From Anadara kagoshimensis (Eukaryota > Mollusca > Bivalvia > Arcoida > Arcidae): a DNA stretch of 64,000 nt. A model generated the notes under the pieces. It saw nothing but the letters and a program-made list of their open reading frames with translations, searched no databases and was not told where the DNA came from. The stretch covers positions 51,050,200-51,114,199 of the forward strand of contig CM037871.1 of assembly GCA_021292105.1 (NCBI GenBank). The letters run 5' to 3'. Position numbers and translations under genes: made by a program. Within the stretch, counting starts at the first letter, position 1, and each line of letters begins with the position of its first letter. Positions 27,401 through 37,249 of this stretch are shown one piece after another.

Positions 27401-30400
27401 TAGGTATTGATACAACGATCATTTTGATGTATAGAAAAAGGTCATGGGTTCAAAGGTCAAGGTCACAGATGCGAAACGATACCGAAATTGTTAATTATCT
27501 CGAAAACTATAAACTTTTTGTATAGGCATGTATATTAGAATGTTGTAGGTATTGATACAACGATCATTTTGATGTATAGAAAAAGGTCATGGGTTCAAAG
27601 GTCAAGGTCACAGATGCGAAACAATACCGGAATGGTTAATTATCTTGAAAACTATAAACATTTTGTATAGGCATGTATATTAGAATGTTGTAGGTATTGA
27701 TACAACGATCATTTTGATGTATAGAAAAAGGTCATGAGTTCAAAGGTCAAGGTCACAGATGCGAAACAATACAGAAATGGTTAATTATCTCGAAAACTAT
27801 AAACTTTTTGTATAGGCATGTATATTAGAATGTTGTAGGTATTGATACAACGATCATTTTGATGTATAGAAAAAGGTCATGGGTTCAAAGGTCAAGGTCA
27901 CAGATGTGAAACAATACCGAAATGTTTAATTATCTCGAAAATTATAAACTTTTTTTAGGCATGTATATTAGAATGTTGTAGGTATTGATACAACGATCAT
28001 TTTGATGTATAGAAAAAGTTCATGGTTCAAAGGTCAAGGTCACAGATGCGAAACAATACCGGAATGGTTAATTATCTCGAAAACTATAAACTTTTTGTAT
28101 AGGCATATATATTAGAATGTTGTAGGTATTGATACAACGATCATTTTGATGTAAAGAAAAAGGTCATGAGTTCAAAGGTCAAGGTCACAGATGCAAAACA
28201 ATACTGAAATGGTTAATTATCTCGAAAACTATAAACTTTTTGTATAGGCATGTATATTAGAATGTTGTAGGTTTTGATACAACGATCATTTTGATGTATA
28301 GAAAAAGGTCATGGGTTCAAAGGTCAAGGTCACAGATGCGAAACAATACCGGAATGGTTAATTATCTCGAAAACTATAAACTTTTTGTATAGGCATATAT
28401 ATTAGAATGTTGTAGGTATTGATACAACGATCATTTTGATGTAAAGAAAAAGGTCATGAGTTCAAAGGTCAAGGTCACAGATGCGAAACAATACCGAAAT
28501 GGTTAATTATCTCGAAAACTATAAACTTTTTGTATAGGCATGTATATTAGAATGTTGTAGGTTTTGATACAACGGTCATTTTGATGTATAGAAAAAGGTC
28601 ATGGGTTCAAAGGTCAAGGTCACAGATGTGAAACAATACCGAAATGTTTAATTATCTCGAAAACTATAAACTTTTTGTATAGGCATGTATATTAGAATGT
28701 TGTAGATATTGATACAACAATCATTTTGATGTATAGAAAAGGGTTATGGGTTTAAAGGTCAAGGTCACATATGCAAAATAATACCGAAATGTTTAATTAT
28801 CTCGAAAACTATAAACTTTTTGTAGAGGCATGTATATTAGAATGTTGTAGGTATTGATACAACGGTTATCATGATGGGGTTTAGTATTTATGTTTTCTTT
28901 AAATCTATCAGCTAGCCATTAGTTATCAGGTGAGCGTATCAGGCCCATGGGCCTCTTGTTAATGAAACTTTGTCAGAAGTATATATGGGCTGGTGCAATT
29001 CAGATTTGTTCGTGGCGTTGCTATGGCTACCATAACTAGGTCAAGGTGACCTAGGGGTGCAAAAATCTTAAAAAATCTTCTTCTCCGAAAGTACTGATTG
29101 GAGAAAAAATCTGATGTGATATTTGGCTTCTCTAGGGTCTTAAGCCTATAGTTTGTTCATTTTGTGAAATTCGGATAAAAAATAGGTTACGCGTTTTTGC
29201 GTTTAATTTTGAAAAAATCGTAAAATAGCTTCAAATTGTTATAACTTCACTATTTGACCAGATAATGACATGGGGTTTTCAGTTTTGACATCTTCTTGTT
29301 AGTATCTTCAAAATGAGGTCAAGGTCGATTGTAAAGGTCGTGACCTAATTTTTTGTACCTCTGATTATAATTATTATCTCGAAAACTATAAACTTTTTGT
29401 ATAGGCATGTATATTAGAATGTTGTAGGTATTGATACAACGATCATTTTGATGTATAGAAAAAGGTCATGGGTTCAAAGGTCAAGGTCACAGATGTGAAA
29501 AATACTGAAATGGTTAATTATCTCGAAAACTATAAACTTTTTGTATAGGCATGTATATTAGAATGTTGTAGGTATTGATACAACGATCATTTTGATGTAT
29601 AGAAAAAGGTCATGGGTTCAAAGGTCAAGGTCACAGATGTGAAACAATACCAAAATGGTTAATTATCTTGAAAACTATAAATATTTTGTATAGGCATATA
29701 TATTAGAATGTTGTAGGTATCGATATAACGATCATTTTGATGTATAGATAAAGGTCTTGGGTTCAAAGGTCAAGGTCACAGATTCAAAACAATACCAAAA
29801 TGGTTAATTATCTCGAAAACTATAAACATTTTGTATAGGCATGTATATTAGAATGTTGTAGGTATCGATACAACGATCATTTTGATGTATAGAAAAAGGT
29901 CATGGGTTCAAAGGTCAAGGTCACAGATGAAAAACAATACTGAAATGGTTAATTATCTCGAAAACTATAAATTTTTTGTATAGGCATGTATATTAGAATG
30001 TTGTAGGTATTGATACAACGATCATTTTGATGTATAGAAAAAGGTCATGGGTTCAAAGGTCAAGGTCACAGATACGAAACAATACCAAAATGTTTAATTA
30101 TCTCAAAAACTATAAACTTTTTGTATAGGCATATATATTAGAATGTTGTAGGTATCGATACAATGATCATTTTGATGTATAGAAAAAGGTCATGGGTTTA
30201 AAGGTCAAGGTCACAGATGCAAAACAATACCAAAATGGTTAATTATCTCGAAAACTATAAACTTTTTGTATAGGCATGTATTTTAGAATGTTGTAGGTAT
30301 TGATACAACGATCATTTTGATGTATAGAAAAAGGTCATGGGTTCAAAGGTCAAGGTCACAGATGTGAAACAATACCAAAATGGTTAATTATCTTGAAAAC

Positions 30401-33077
30401 TATAAACTTTTTGTATAGGCATATATATTAGAATGTTGTAGGTATCGATACAACGATCATTTTGATGTATAGAAAAAGGTCATGGGTTCAAAGGTCAAGG
30501 TCACAGATGAAAAACAATACTGAAATGGTTAACTATCTCGAAAACTATAAACTTTTTGTATAGGCATGTATATTAGAATGTTGTAGGTATTGATACAACG
30601 ATCATTTTGATGTATAGAAAAAGGTCATGGGTTCAAAGGTCAAGGTCACAGATGCGAAACAATACCAAAATGGTTAATTATCTAAAAAACTATAAACTTT
30701 TTGTATAGGCATATATATTAGAATGTTGTAGGTATCGATACAACGATCATTTTGATGTATAGAAAAAGGTCATGGGTTCAAAGGTCAAGGTCACAGATGC
30801 AAAACAATACCAAAATGGTTAATTATCTCGAAAACTATAAACTTTTGTATAGGCATGTATTTTAGAATGTTGTAGGTATTGATACAACAATCATTTTGAT
30901 ATATAGAAAAAGGTTATGGGTTCAAAGGTCAAGGTCACATATGCAAAACAATACGGAAATGTTTAATTATCTCGAAAACTATAAACTTTTTGTATAGGCA
31001 TGTATATTAGAATGTTGTAGGTATTGATACAACGATCATTTTGATGTATAGAAAAAGGACATGGGTTCAAAGGTCAAGGTCACAGATGTGAAACAATACC
31101 CAAATGGTTAATTATTTCGAAAACTATCAACTTTTTGTATAGGCTTGTATATTAGAATGTTGTAGGTATTGATACAACGATCATTTTGATGTAAAGAAAA
31201 AAGTCATTGGGGTTTAGTTTTTATGTGTTCTTTAAATCTATCAGCTAGCCATTAGTTATCAGGTGAGCGTATCAGGCCCATGGGCCTCTTGTTTGTATAG
31301 GCATGTATATCAGAATATTGTAGGTAATGGCACAATGGTCATTTTGATGTATGAATAAAGGTCATGGGTTCAAAGGTCAAGATCACAGATGTAAACAAGT
31401 ACTGAAATGGTTAATTATCTCAAAAACTATAAACTTTTTGTATAGGCATGTATATTAGAATATTGTAGGTATTGGCCTAACGATCATTTTGATATATGAA
31501 TGAAGGTCATAGGTTCAAAGGTCAAGGTCATAGCTGCGAACGAATATTTAAATGGTTAATTATCTCAAAAACTATAAACTTTTTGTATAGGCATGTATAT
31601 TGGAATATTGTAGGTATTGGCCTAATGATCATTTTGATATATGAATGAAGGTCATAGGTTCAAAGGTCAAGGCCATAGATGCAAACAAATACTTAAATGG
31701 TTAATTATCTCAAAAACTATAAACTCTTTGTATAGGCATGTTTATTGGAATATTGTAGGTATTGGCCTAATGCACATTTTAATATACAGATGTTTTAGCT
31801 GTTTATAAATAATATATTTTAGCTAGACTTTAAATATGTTATATATAGCATACTTATATAATAATTATTATAATTAACTTATAATTAACTTGCATATTAT
31901 TGGCCCTTACTGCTGAAAATTTTGATATTCTCTTTTATTAATGTCATTGGCCATTGAACCTCTGCATAAGATATGTACTCTTCCTCAGGTGAGCGTTAAG
32001 GCCCATGGGCCTCTTGTTTGTTATAGTGACTTGTTTTAACAAAATGATAAAGTTAATCTAATGCTATTTCTTTGAATTTTAGGATCAAATATGACACATT
32101 TGATATTTTACAAGATGAAGAAGTCCGACAAGGTTTAAAGAAGTTTTCTAATTGGCCAACATATCCACAGCTTTATGTAAATGGAGAATTGATTGGTGGA
32201 CTAGATATTCTTCAGGTACATGTATACCAGGTTCTAATCAGCTGATACTACTTAGCTTGTTATACCCCCCACTTAAAAAGTGGGGGGTATGTAGTGATAG
32301 GGTGTCCATCCGTGTGTCCGTCCGTCCTTCTGTTACACCTTAGGGTACCTATCTCTTATCCGCAACTCCTCCTAAACCCTTCAATGGATTTTCATGAAAC
32401 TTTCACACAATCTTTGTAATATAATATAGATGTGCACCTCCTATTTAAAATTTGATCTGATGGATTTTTTGGGAGCAGGGGGTATTTTTTGTGAGCTTGT
32501 GGCTCACAGTTTTTCTAGTTAAATTAGGAGACAACTGTTTTGAACTTTGAGAGTTCCTACAACAGCCCAAAAAATAAAATTTAGACATATTTTAATAAGT
32601 TATTCCCTGCAGAAAGTGTGAGCTAATTAGACAACCAACAAAAGATTAATTTTGGAAATACACTTAAGTTTTGTATTTTCCAGATCAAAAATGTGATGAA
32701 ATTTCAAAAAATTTCAGTGTTTTCTGTCAGCATAAGTTTAGATACATGCATTGCAATTATTTTACTAGATTTTCTTAATAGACATCTTTTGATGTACACT
32801 TTAACTGTGTTTCAATTCAGTAATGTGCTATTTACATTTTGAGACCAATTATTTTGGTGTACACCTTAATTGTGTGTCAAGTCAGTTCTGTGCTATTCAC
32901 TTTTTGAGACCAATTCTTGAATCGACTTTTATCCTACCTTAACCTTTGGGAAAAGTTTGACAAAATGAAACCAATTTATAGTATAACTTCAGACTTATTG
33001 ATATTCATCTATTTTGTTTGTTTCAGGAGCTCAAAGAATCGGGAGAGTTAGAAGCCATGTTAAAAGATGGACAGTGA
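24351..33077 (+). CDS. GLRX3: GLRX3 (PICOT)-like monothiol glutaredoxin 3 gene, partial and interrupted
   Basis: GLRX3 is a cytosolic/nuclear protein with one thioredoxin-like domain followed by two CGFS glutaredoxin domains. The family binds glutathione-ligated iron-sulfur clusters and takes part in iron handling. Five exons are recognisable: thioredoxin-like (24351-24466), start of Grx1 (25489-25573), middle of Grx1 (26243-26316), most of Grx2 (32083-32215) and the C-terminus with stop (33027-33077). Missing are the N-terminus, the second half of the thioredoxin domain, the end of Grx1 and the start of Grx2 with its CGFS. Exon 3 has no splice donor: it runs into a Helentron-like element and stops at 26320-26322. 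Joining 25573 to 32083 is out of frame. Either the gene is broken by a deletion, or the assembly lost sequence. The last two exons are in frame with each other and followed by AATAAA at 33226. Homology is certain; function of this copy is not. Confidence 0.85.
25489..25573 (+). CDS. GLRX3: GLRX3-like exon: start of first glutaredoxin domain
   Basis: Encodes [20 protein letters not shown] followed by a GKPEEPRCG segment. This is the lead-in to Grx domain 1, ending within the CGFS active site. The acceptor is GATTTTAG at 25481-25488 and the donor is GTCTGT at 25574. Length 85 leaves phase 1, which fits the next exon exactly. Confidence 0.9.
25660..25872 (+). mobile_element. tRNA-derived SINE, 5'-truncated
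   Basis: Matches the full SINE at 41106-41436 from the CTTAAAATAAAC block through GCTAAAGAACC to the tail with ATTCTTGACG and the closing CAATCAATCAA. The tRNA-like head is missing. It lies in an intron of the GLRX3-like gene. Confidence 0.75.
26243..26316 (+). CDS. GLRX3: GLRX3-like exon: middle of first glutaredoxin domain, truncated
   Basis: The acceptor is TTTATTTCAG at 26233-26242. Encodes (G)[19 protein letters not shown] and DILQD, completing the CGFS active site. Homology to the family stops after the Asp codon at 26314-26316. The next bases belong to a Helentron-like repeat and give Asn then a TAG stop (26320-26322). The family normally continues with [12 protein letters not shown] sequence, which is absent. 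No GT donor lies near the break, so this looks like a truncated exon. Confidence 0.85.
26818..28960 (+). mobile_element. innermost Helentron-like element, complete
   Basis: A complete member of the same family, about 2.14 kb: left hairpin TAGCTCACCTGACC, short TG-rich stretch, unique 5' block, about ten 145-bp core repeats, then ATCAGGTGAGCG, AGGCCCATGGGCCT and CTTGTT. The unbroken version of its target is visible inside itself (GACAGTTTCTAATGAAAC at 26928-26944), which proves insertion into a sister copy. Its boundaries are ambiguous by two or three T residues. Confidence 0.82.
27340..28880 (+). repeat. 145-bp core tandem repeats of the inner element
   Basis: About ten copies with a 145-bp period: the CAAAGGTCAAGG motif starts at 27451, 27596 and 27741. 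Later copies alternate CATATATATT and CATGTATATT forms, giving a 290-bp dimer. Each unit carries TCAAAGGTCAAGGTCA. Confidence 0.9.
29370..31200 (+). repeat. 145-bp core tandem repeats of the middle element
   Basis: About twelve copies of the same 145-bp unit. From about 30.0 to 30.9 kb two forms alternate strictly (CATATA with GGTATCGAT; CATGTA with GGTATTGAT), so a two-unit block has been amplified. TCAAAGGTCAAGGTCA occurs in nearly every unit. Confidence 0.9.
32083..32215 (+). CDS. GLRX3: GLRX3-like exon: second glutaredoxin domain
   Basis: Encodes 44 codons including [20 protein letters not shown] and [14 protein letters not shown]. These are the glutathione-binding TYPQLY and GG(L/x)D motifs of CGFS glutaredoxins. 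The preceding IKYDTFD resembles Grx2 rather than Grx1 of GLRX3. The acceptor is TTTTAG at 32077-32082 and the donor GTACAT is at 32216. The exon begins with one base of a split codon; its upstream partner exon with the second CGFS is not in the window. Confidence 0.93.
32260..32518 (+). mobile_element. hairpin-ended short element (MITE-like), copy 1
   Basis: Begins with a strong hairpin (TACCCCCCACTT / AAGTGGGGGGTA, 32263-32289), then GTCCGTCCGTCC, and ends GCTCACAGTTTTTCTAG. A second copy lies inverted at 58230-58492. It sits in the intron between the last two GLRX3-like exons. Coding capacity is nil; the superfamily is not clear. Confidence 0.75.
33027..33077 (+). CDS. GLRX3: GLRX3-like last exon
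   Basis: Acceptor TTTCAG (33021-33026), then [16 protein letters not shown] and TGA. This is the C-terminal helix of the second glutaredoxin domain. The frame continues from the exon ending at 32215 (phase 0). Confidence 0.92.
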   Translation, partial: ELKESGELEAMLKDGQ

Positions 33078-33225
33078 TATATTCATTGTTTTAACAAAAA
33101 GACAATTGTTTTATTTATGAATTGTTTTGTATCCAAGACCTACACAAATGACTGATCAATCATGAAATTAGTGTGATTTATGTGATTTTTATTGACCATA
33201 TTAAAGCAATCAAAGATGAGATATC

Positions 33226-33231
33226 AATAAA
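33226..33231 (+). terminator. polyadenylation signal of the GLRX3-like gene
   Basis: AATAAA, 149 bp after the TGA stop, in the expected place for 3'-end formation. Confidence 0.6.
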
Positions 33232-33259
33232 AATGTGTTCATATATATCACTTATAATC

Positions 33260-34001
33260 AAACAACATTGACCTGTCCACTTGACCCTATATTAGGAATA
33301 CAAAATTATCCACCATCTGGTAGTGGTAGTGTAAGAATTCACAGTTCATACATACACCATATAGGTCTTCACTCTGAAAATAGTGTTTCCCATTATGTAC
33401 TTGTGTTTACCAGAGCTCCAGATAAGAGTTGGACATAAAGGGTCATTACCCCCTACTTTTTTTCTAAAGCGTATGCTGTAAAATCTAAAGCGTATTGATA
33501 CTGTAAACAGTGTTGCTACCGCTGTCTGACTGTTTGGGCACATAATAGCCTTTTTTCACAGCAGACAACATTTTGTGATGTGACGATCAACATAAAAGAT
33601 GAAAAGAAAATAGGGTAAGATTCAAGACTGGAACTGATCTGGACCGTCATTTAAAAGTAAAATTCCGGTCCGGAATTGTCTCCATTACGTTTTGAATTTG
33701 TTCATTTATCTTGATCATTATAATGTGTAATGACAAATGTAAGCTTGTATGAAAGCATGTCGGCGAGTGATACTTGTTTACAAAATCATGGTTACGCGTT
33801 GTACTGAAAATGTAAAGCATAGTGAGCAATTTCAATGTGTTTTGGTACGCCTTTAATCAAATTTTAAAGTGTATTTTAAAAAAGTCATAGCATATTTACG
33901 CAGATACGCCTCTTACCTGGGGCTCTGTTCACTATACATAAATATACTGGTCTATAATAAGTATTTAAATTAAAGGTCAAATGGACAGGTTAATGTTGTT
34001 T
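33260..34001. mobile_element. inverted-repeat element just past the GLRX3-like 3' end
   Basis: AAACAACATTGACCTGTCC and its extension (33260-33286) is repeated inverted at 33975-34001 with two mismatches in 27 bp. A related single end is at 58877-58905. The 742-bp span contains no recognisable gene. It is probably an old DNA-transposon derivative; superfamily and target duplication are unclear. Confidence 0.5.
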
Positions 34002-34052
34002 ACCTGTACTTTCAATTGCCCATGATTACACATGCACTCACATTATTACATT

Positions 34053-34225
34053 TTCCTTGGTGGCCAAGTGGCCAAAAGTACAGGCTTACGGATATCAGTG
34101 CCTCTCACTATATAGGTTCAAATCTCAGTTGGGCAGATCCTAGTCGGAGATAAAGTTGCCAAAGGTTGGTTGTTTTCTCCATCTGCTCTAGTTTCCTCTA
34201 CCATCCCAGAACTGACGGCCTCATT
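34053..34225 (+). mobile_element. second tRNA-related SINE family
   Basis: A-box-like TGGCCAAGTGG and B-box-like GGTTCAAATCT, followed by a body with GGTTGTTTTCTCC and ACCATCCCAGAACTGACGG. The final block recurs at the right edge of the window (63971-63994), so it belongs to a dispersed family. Confidence 0.5.
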
Positions 34226-34324
34226 AGCATCAACATAGAAATTTTATCAGCAAGGTTATTTAACAAAACCATTCCAAAAATGAGCTTTTCTTATACTTAA
34301 TTTAGCGACATCATTTGATTTTCA

Positions 34325-34860
34325 TGTTACTTGAATCAATCAGTATACCAATGGGTACAAACTGTGTACCATTGCCTGTTGATTTGTTTCTTTATTCTTA
34401 TGAAGAAGAATTTATGCAGAACCTTGTGAAATCAGGAGAGTAGACTGTCACCAAACAGATACATAGATGAGGTTCTGTCTTAACAATCTTAAATTTGTGA
34501 ATGCCATCTATCCTAGTGAGCTTGAGAAATAAAAGATACGACTGATTTCTCACTTGTACCTCAATTATGACGCCCATGAAAGGCTACATTTGATACTGTA
34601 TGACAAACGTGATGTCTTCAGTTAATGTGATGTCTTCAATTTTTCTATTGTCAACTTTCTTTTTCTATGCAGCAATATAATATACCTGCTTCTTGCTTAT
34701 GGTGTATTTGTTTCCCAATTAATATGTTATGGTAGAGCTTGTCCCAACTACGGGAACTTAATACAACAAAGCAAGCTGCTTACAAATAAATTGTTGACCA
34801 AGGGGTATTGCAAGCCTAGGCTTATCAGACCCCTCAAAGTTTTATGGCTGTCATCACAGT
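34325..34860 (+). pseudogene. reverse transcriptase remnant, possibly Penelope-like
   Basis: Frame +1 from about 34349 reads SIPMGTNC then PVDLFLYSYEEEF, a reverse-transcriptase core motif. A YIDE (34460-34471) stands where the catalytic YxDD box belongs. Several stops and frame changes follow. The remains continue to about 34.86 kb, where they meet the 3' segment shared with copies at 40.9, 57.9 and 59.6 kb. The combination suggests a Penelope-like retroelement, but the exact class rests on motif memory. It is clearly dead. Confidence 0.65.
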
Positions 34861-35120
34861 ATTGTTGATAAATTTCTCTGTGTCCAGGATAGCCCTGGAT
34901 ATATTTGACTTCCCATAGTTCCATGTTCCTTTCACTTAATTTTGATAAAACGTGGCAAGTGTAGCTAGCTAAACAGAAGGCCCTTACTTTTCCGGAGCAC
35001 CTGGCCTCATTTCACTGTTGGAAGTTAATGTCTTTAATGTGTTTAACCTAACATCAGTTTCAAAGTTTTTACTTAGCTTCAGGATTGTGATTCGGACATG
35101 GATTGGTATGTTTGTTTTTA
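34850..35120 (+). mobile_element. retroelement 3' end preceding the 49-bp array
   Basis: Shares CAGTATTGTTGATAA, CTGTGTCCAGGAT, CCATAGTTCCATGTTCC and TTCCGGAGCACC with 59558-59820, and its last segment (GATTGTGATTCGGACATGG) is the founding unit of the array that follows. Confidence 0.75.
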
Positions 35121-36572
35121 CTTTGCTTCAGGATTGTGATTCGGACATGGATTGGTATGTTTGTTTTTACTTTACTTCAGGATTGTGATTCGGACATGGA
35201 TTGGTATGTTTGTTTTTACTTTACTTCAGGATTGTGATTTGGACATGGATTGGTATGTTTGTTTTTACTTTACTTCAGGATTGTGATTCGGACATGGATT
35301 GGTATGTTTGTTTTTACTTTACTACAGGATTGTGATTTGGACATGGATTGGTATGTTTGTTTTAACTTTGCTACAGGATTGTGATTTGGACATGGATTGG
35401 TATGTTTGTTTTTACTTTACTTCAGGATTGTGATTCGGACATGGATTGGTATGTTTGTTTTTACTTCTTCAGGATTGTGATTCGGACATGGATTGGTATG
35501 TTTGTTTTTACTTTACTTCAGGATTGTGATTGGACATGGATTGGTATGTTTGTTTTTACTTTCTTCAGGATTGTGATTTGGACATGGATTGGTATGTTTG
35601 TTTTTACTTTACTTCAGGATTGTGATTCACATGGATTGGTATGTTTGTTTTTACTTTACTTCAGGATTGTGATTCGGACATGGATTGGTATGTTTGTTTT
35701 TACTTTACTTCAGGATTGTGATTCGGACATGGATTGGTATGTTTGTTTTTACTTTACTTCAGGATTGTGATTTGGACATGGATTGGTATGTTTGTTTTTA
35801 CTTTACTTCAGGATTGTGATTGACATGGATTGGTATGTTTGTTTTTACTTTACTTCAGGATTGTGATTCGGACATGGATTGGTATGTTTGTTTTTACTTT
35901 ACTTCAGGATTGTGATTCGGACATGGATTGGTATGTTTGTTTTTACTTTACTTCAGGATTGTGATTCGGACATGGATTGGTATGTTTGTTTTTACTTTAC
36001 TTCAGGATTGTGATTCGGACATGGATTGGTATGTTTGTTTTTACTTTACTTCAGGATTGTGATTCGGACATGGATTGGTATGTTTGTTTTTACTTTACTT
36101 CAGGATTGTGTTTCGGACATGGATTGGTATGTTTGTTTTTACTTTACTTCAGATTGTGATTCAGACATGGATTGGTATGTTTGTTTTTACTTTACTTCAG
36201 GATTGTGATTCGACATGGATTGGTCGTTGTTTTTACTTTACTTCAGGATTGTGATTCGGACATGGATTGGTATGTTTGTTTTTACTTTACTTCAGGATTG
36301 TGATTCGGACATGGATTGGTATGTTTGTTTTTACTTTACTTCAGGATTGTGATTTCGACATGGATTGGTATGTTTGTTTTTACTTTACTTCAGGATTGTG
36401 ATTCGGACATGGATTGGTATGTTTGTTTTTACTTTACTTCAGGATTGTGATTCGGACATGGTTGGTATGTTTGTTTTACTTTACTTCAGGATTGTGATTC
36501 GGACATGGATTGGTATGTTTGTTTTTACTTTACTTCAGGATTGTGATTCGGACATGGATTAGTATGTGTGTT
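35081..36572 (+). repeat. 49-bp tandem array, about 30 copies
   Basis: The unit is 49 bp, starting AGGATTGTGATTCGGACATG and ending TTTTTACTTTACTTC. Copies are nearly identical apart from scattered one- to three-base deletions (for example at 35466 and 35531). Related retroelement tails at 41.0, 58.1 and 59.8 kb carry this segment only once. Open frames here (GMFVFTLLQDCDSDMDW-like) are chance readings. Confidence 0.97.
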
Positions 36573-36595
36573 TTTAAATAAACTTGCTACTACTA

Positions 36596-36962
36596 CACTG
36601 CCCTCCATAAATAACTTTACAAATGTATATTTACCATTGGTTTACATTGTAATCATCATATCAAACTTTGTTCATAGAATTAAAAATTGAAGTTTTTCCT
36701 TTATTTGTAAGTGATATCTTAACTTTATGATCTAAATGTATGTAATAAGTTTGTTATTCTTGAGAATCAATTTAGTGAAATTTTTGGGAGAAACGTAAAA
36801 TTCGGGAAAATTACATTTTTCAAGATGATAAAAACACTATTTAGCTGAAAAACATTTAGCTTTAGCATAATGATGTTTTCAACAATTTAATTTTGTGAAG
36901 ATTTTGAGCCTGTTATGATAAGACTAGTTATAAACATGTATGATAATTTATGGAGGGCGGTG
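36596..36962. mobile_element. mariner-type MITE with TA target duplication
   Basis: A 17-bp terminal inverted repeat CACTGCCCTCCATAAAT at 36596-36612 faces its complement at 36946-36962 with one mismatch. TA lies directly outside on both sides (36594-36595, 36963-36964). Size 367 bp, no coding capacity. TA duplication fits the Tc1/mariner superfamily. Confidence 0.72.
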
Positions 36963-37249
36963 TACTTCTCAATCTGAATAAAAAACAAATTAAAATTTCA
37001 AACTGAAATACAAGTTTTATAATGAATCAACAGTATATAAACATGTAAGTAGAGAATATAAGATATAACTAACTAGTAGTACTTTAATATCACCTCAGTT
37101 AACATCATAGAGTGAATAAACATACTTAAATAATGAGACCCAATATGCTCACCCGATAAATAATGGCTACCATAGTTTACATGTTTTGAGAATAACATCA
37201 AAACTGAAATCCCAATGTTATTATCTTTAAATATCGTCAAGATTTAAAG

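Larger units (their letters stand above)
26687..31293 (+). mobile_element. middle Helentron-like element, interrupted by a third copy
   Basis: The left end TTTTAGCTCACCTGAC can fold (AGCTCAC/GTGAGCT around TGACC/GGTCA) and is followed by GTGTGT-rich sequence. The right end is ATCAGGTGAGCG plus the palindrome AGGCCCATGGGCCT and CTTGTT at 31258-31293. GCTCACCTGA near the left and TCAGGTGAGC near the right are perfect 10-bp subterminal inverted repeats. The element is split after CTACTGGACAGTTT (26818) and resumes AATGAAACTTTGTC at 28961. Without the insert it is about 2.5 kb. Confidence 0.8.
26317..32018 (+). mobile_element. outer Helentron-like element, 5'-truncated and holding a nested element
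   Basis: The right end is complete: TCAGGTGAGCG, then a hairpin (AGGCCCATGGGCCT, or near) and CTTGTT at 31985-32018. The left end is missing: the sequence begins at an internal point of the family (AAAAATAGGTTACGCG) directly joined to the GLRX3-like exon. Its 145-bp core repeat is split by the next element: the flank ending AACTATGAATTTT at 26686 resumes as TGTATAGGCATG at 31294. The family looks like non-autonomous Helentron/HINE elements (pearl type in molluscs). No protein is encoded. Confidence 0.75.

Noticed and set aside
26299..32116. An identical 18-bp stretch (TTTGATATTTTACAAGAT) on both sides of the nested elements as a target duplication
   Set aside because: It encodes FDILQD in both glutaredoxin domains, and the bases upstream are also related but different (IRFST versus IKYDT). 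It is domain homology between two exons, not a duplication made by insertion.
35381..36562. Repeat protein in the 49-bp array
   Set aside because: 49 is not a multiple of three; frames last only where deletions realign them, and the unit is a retroelement tail.
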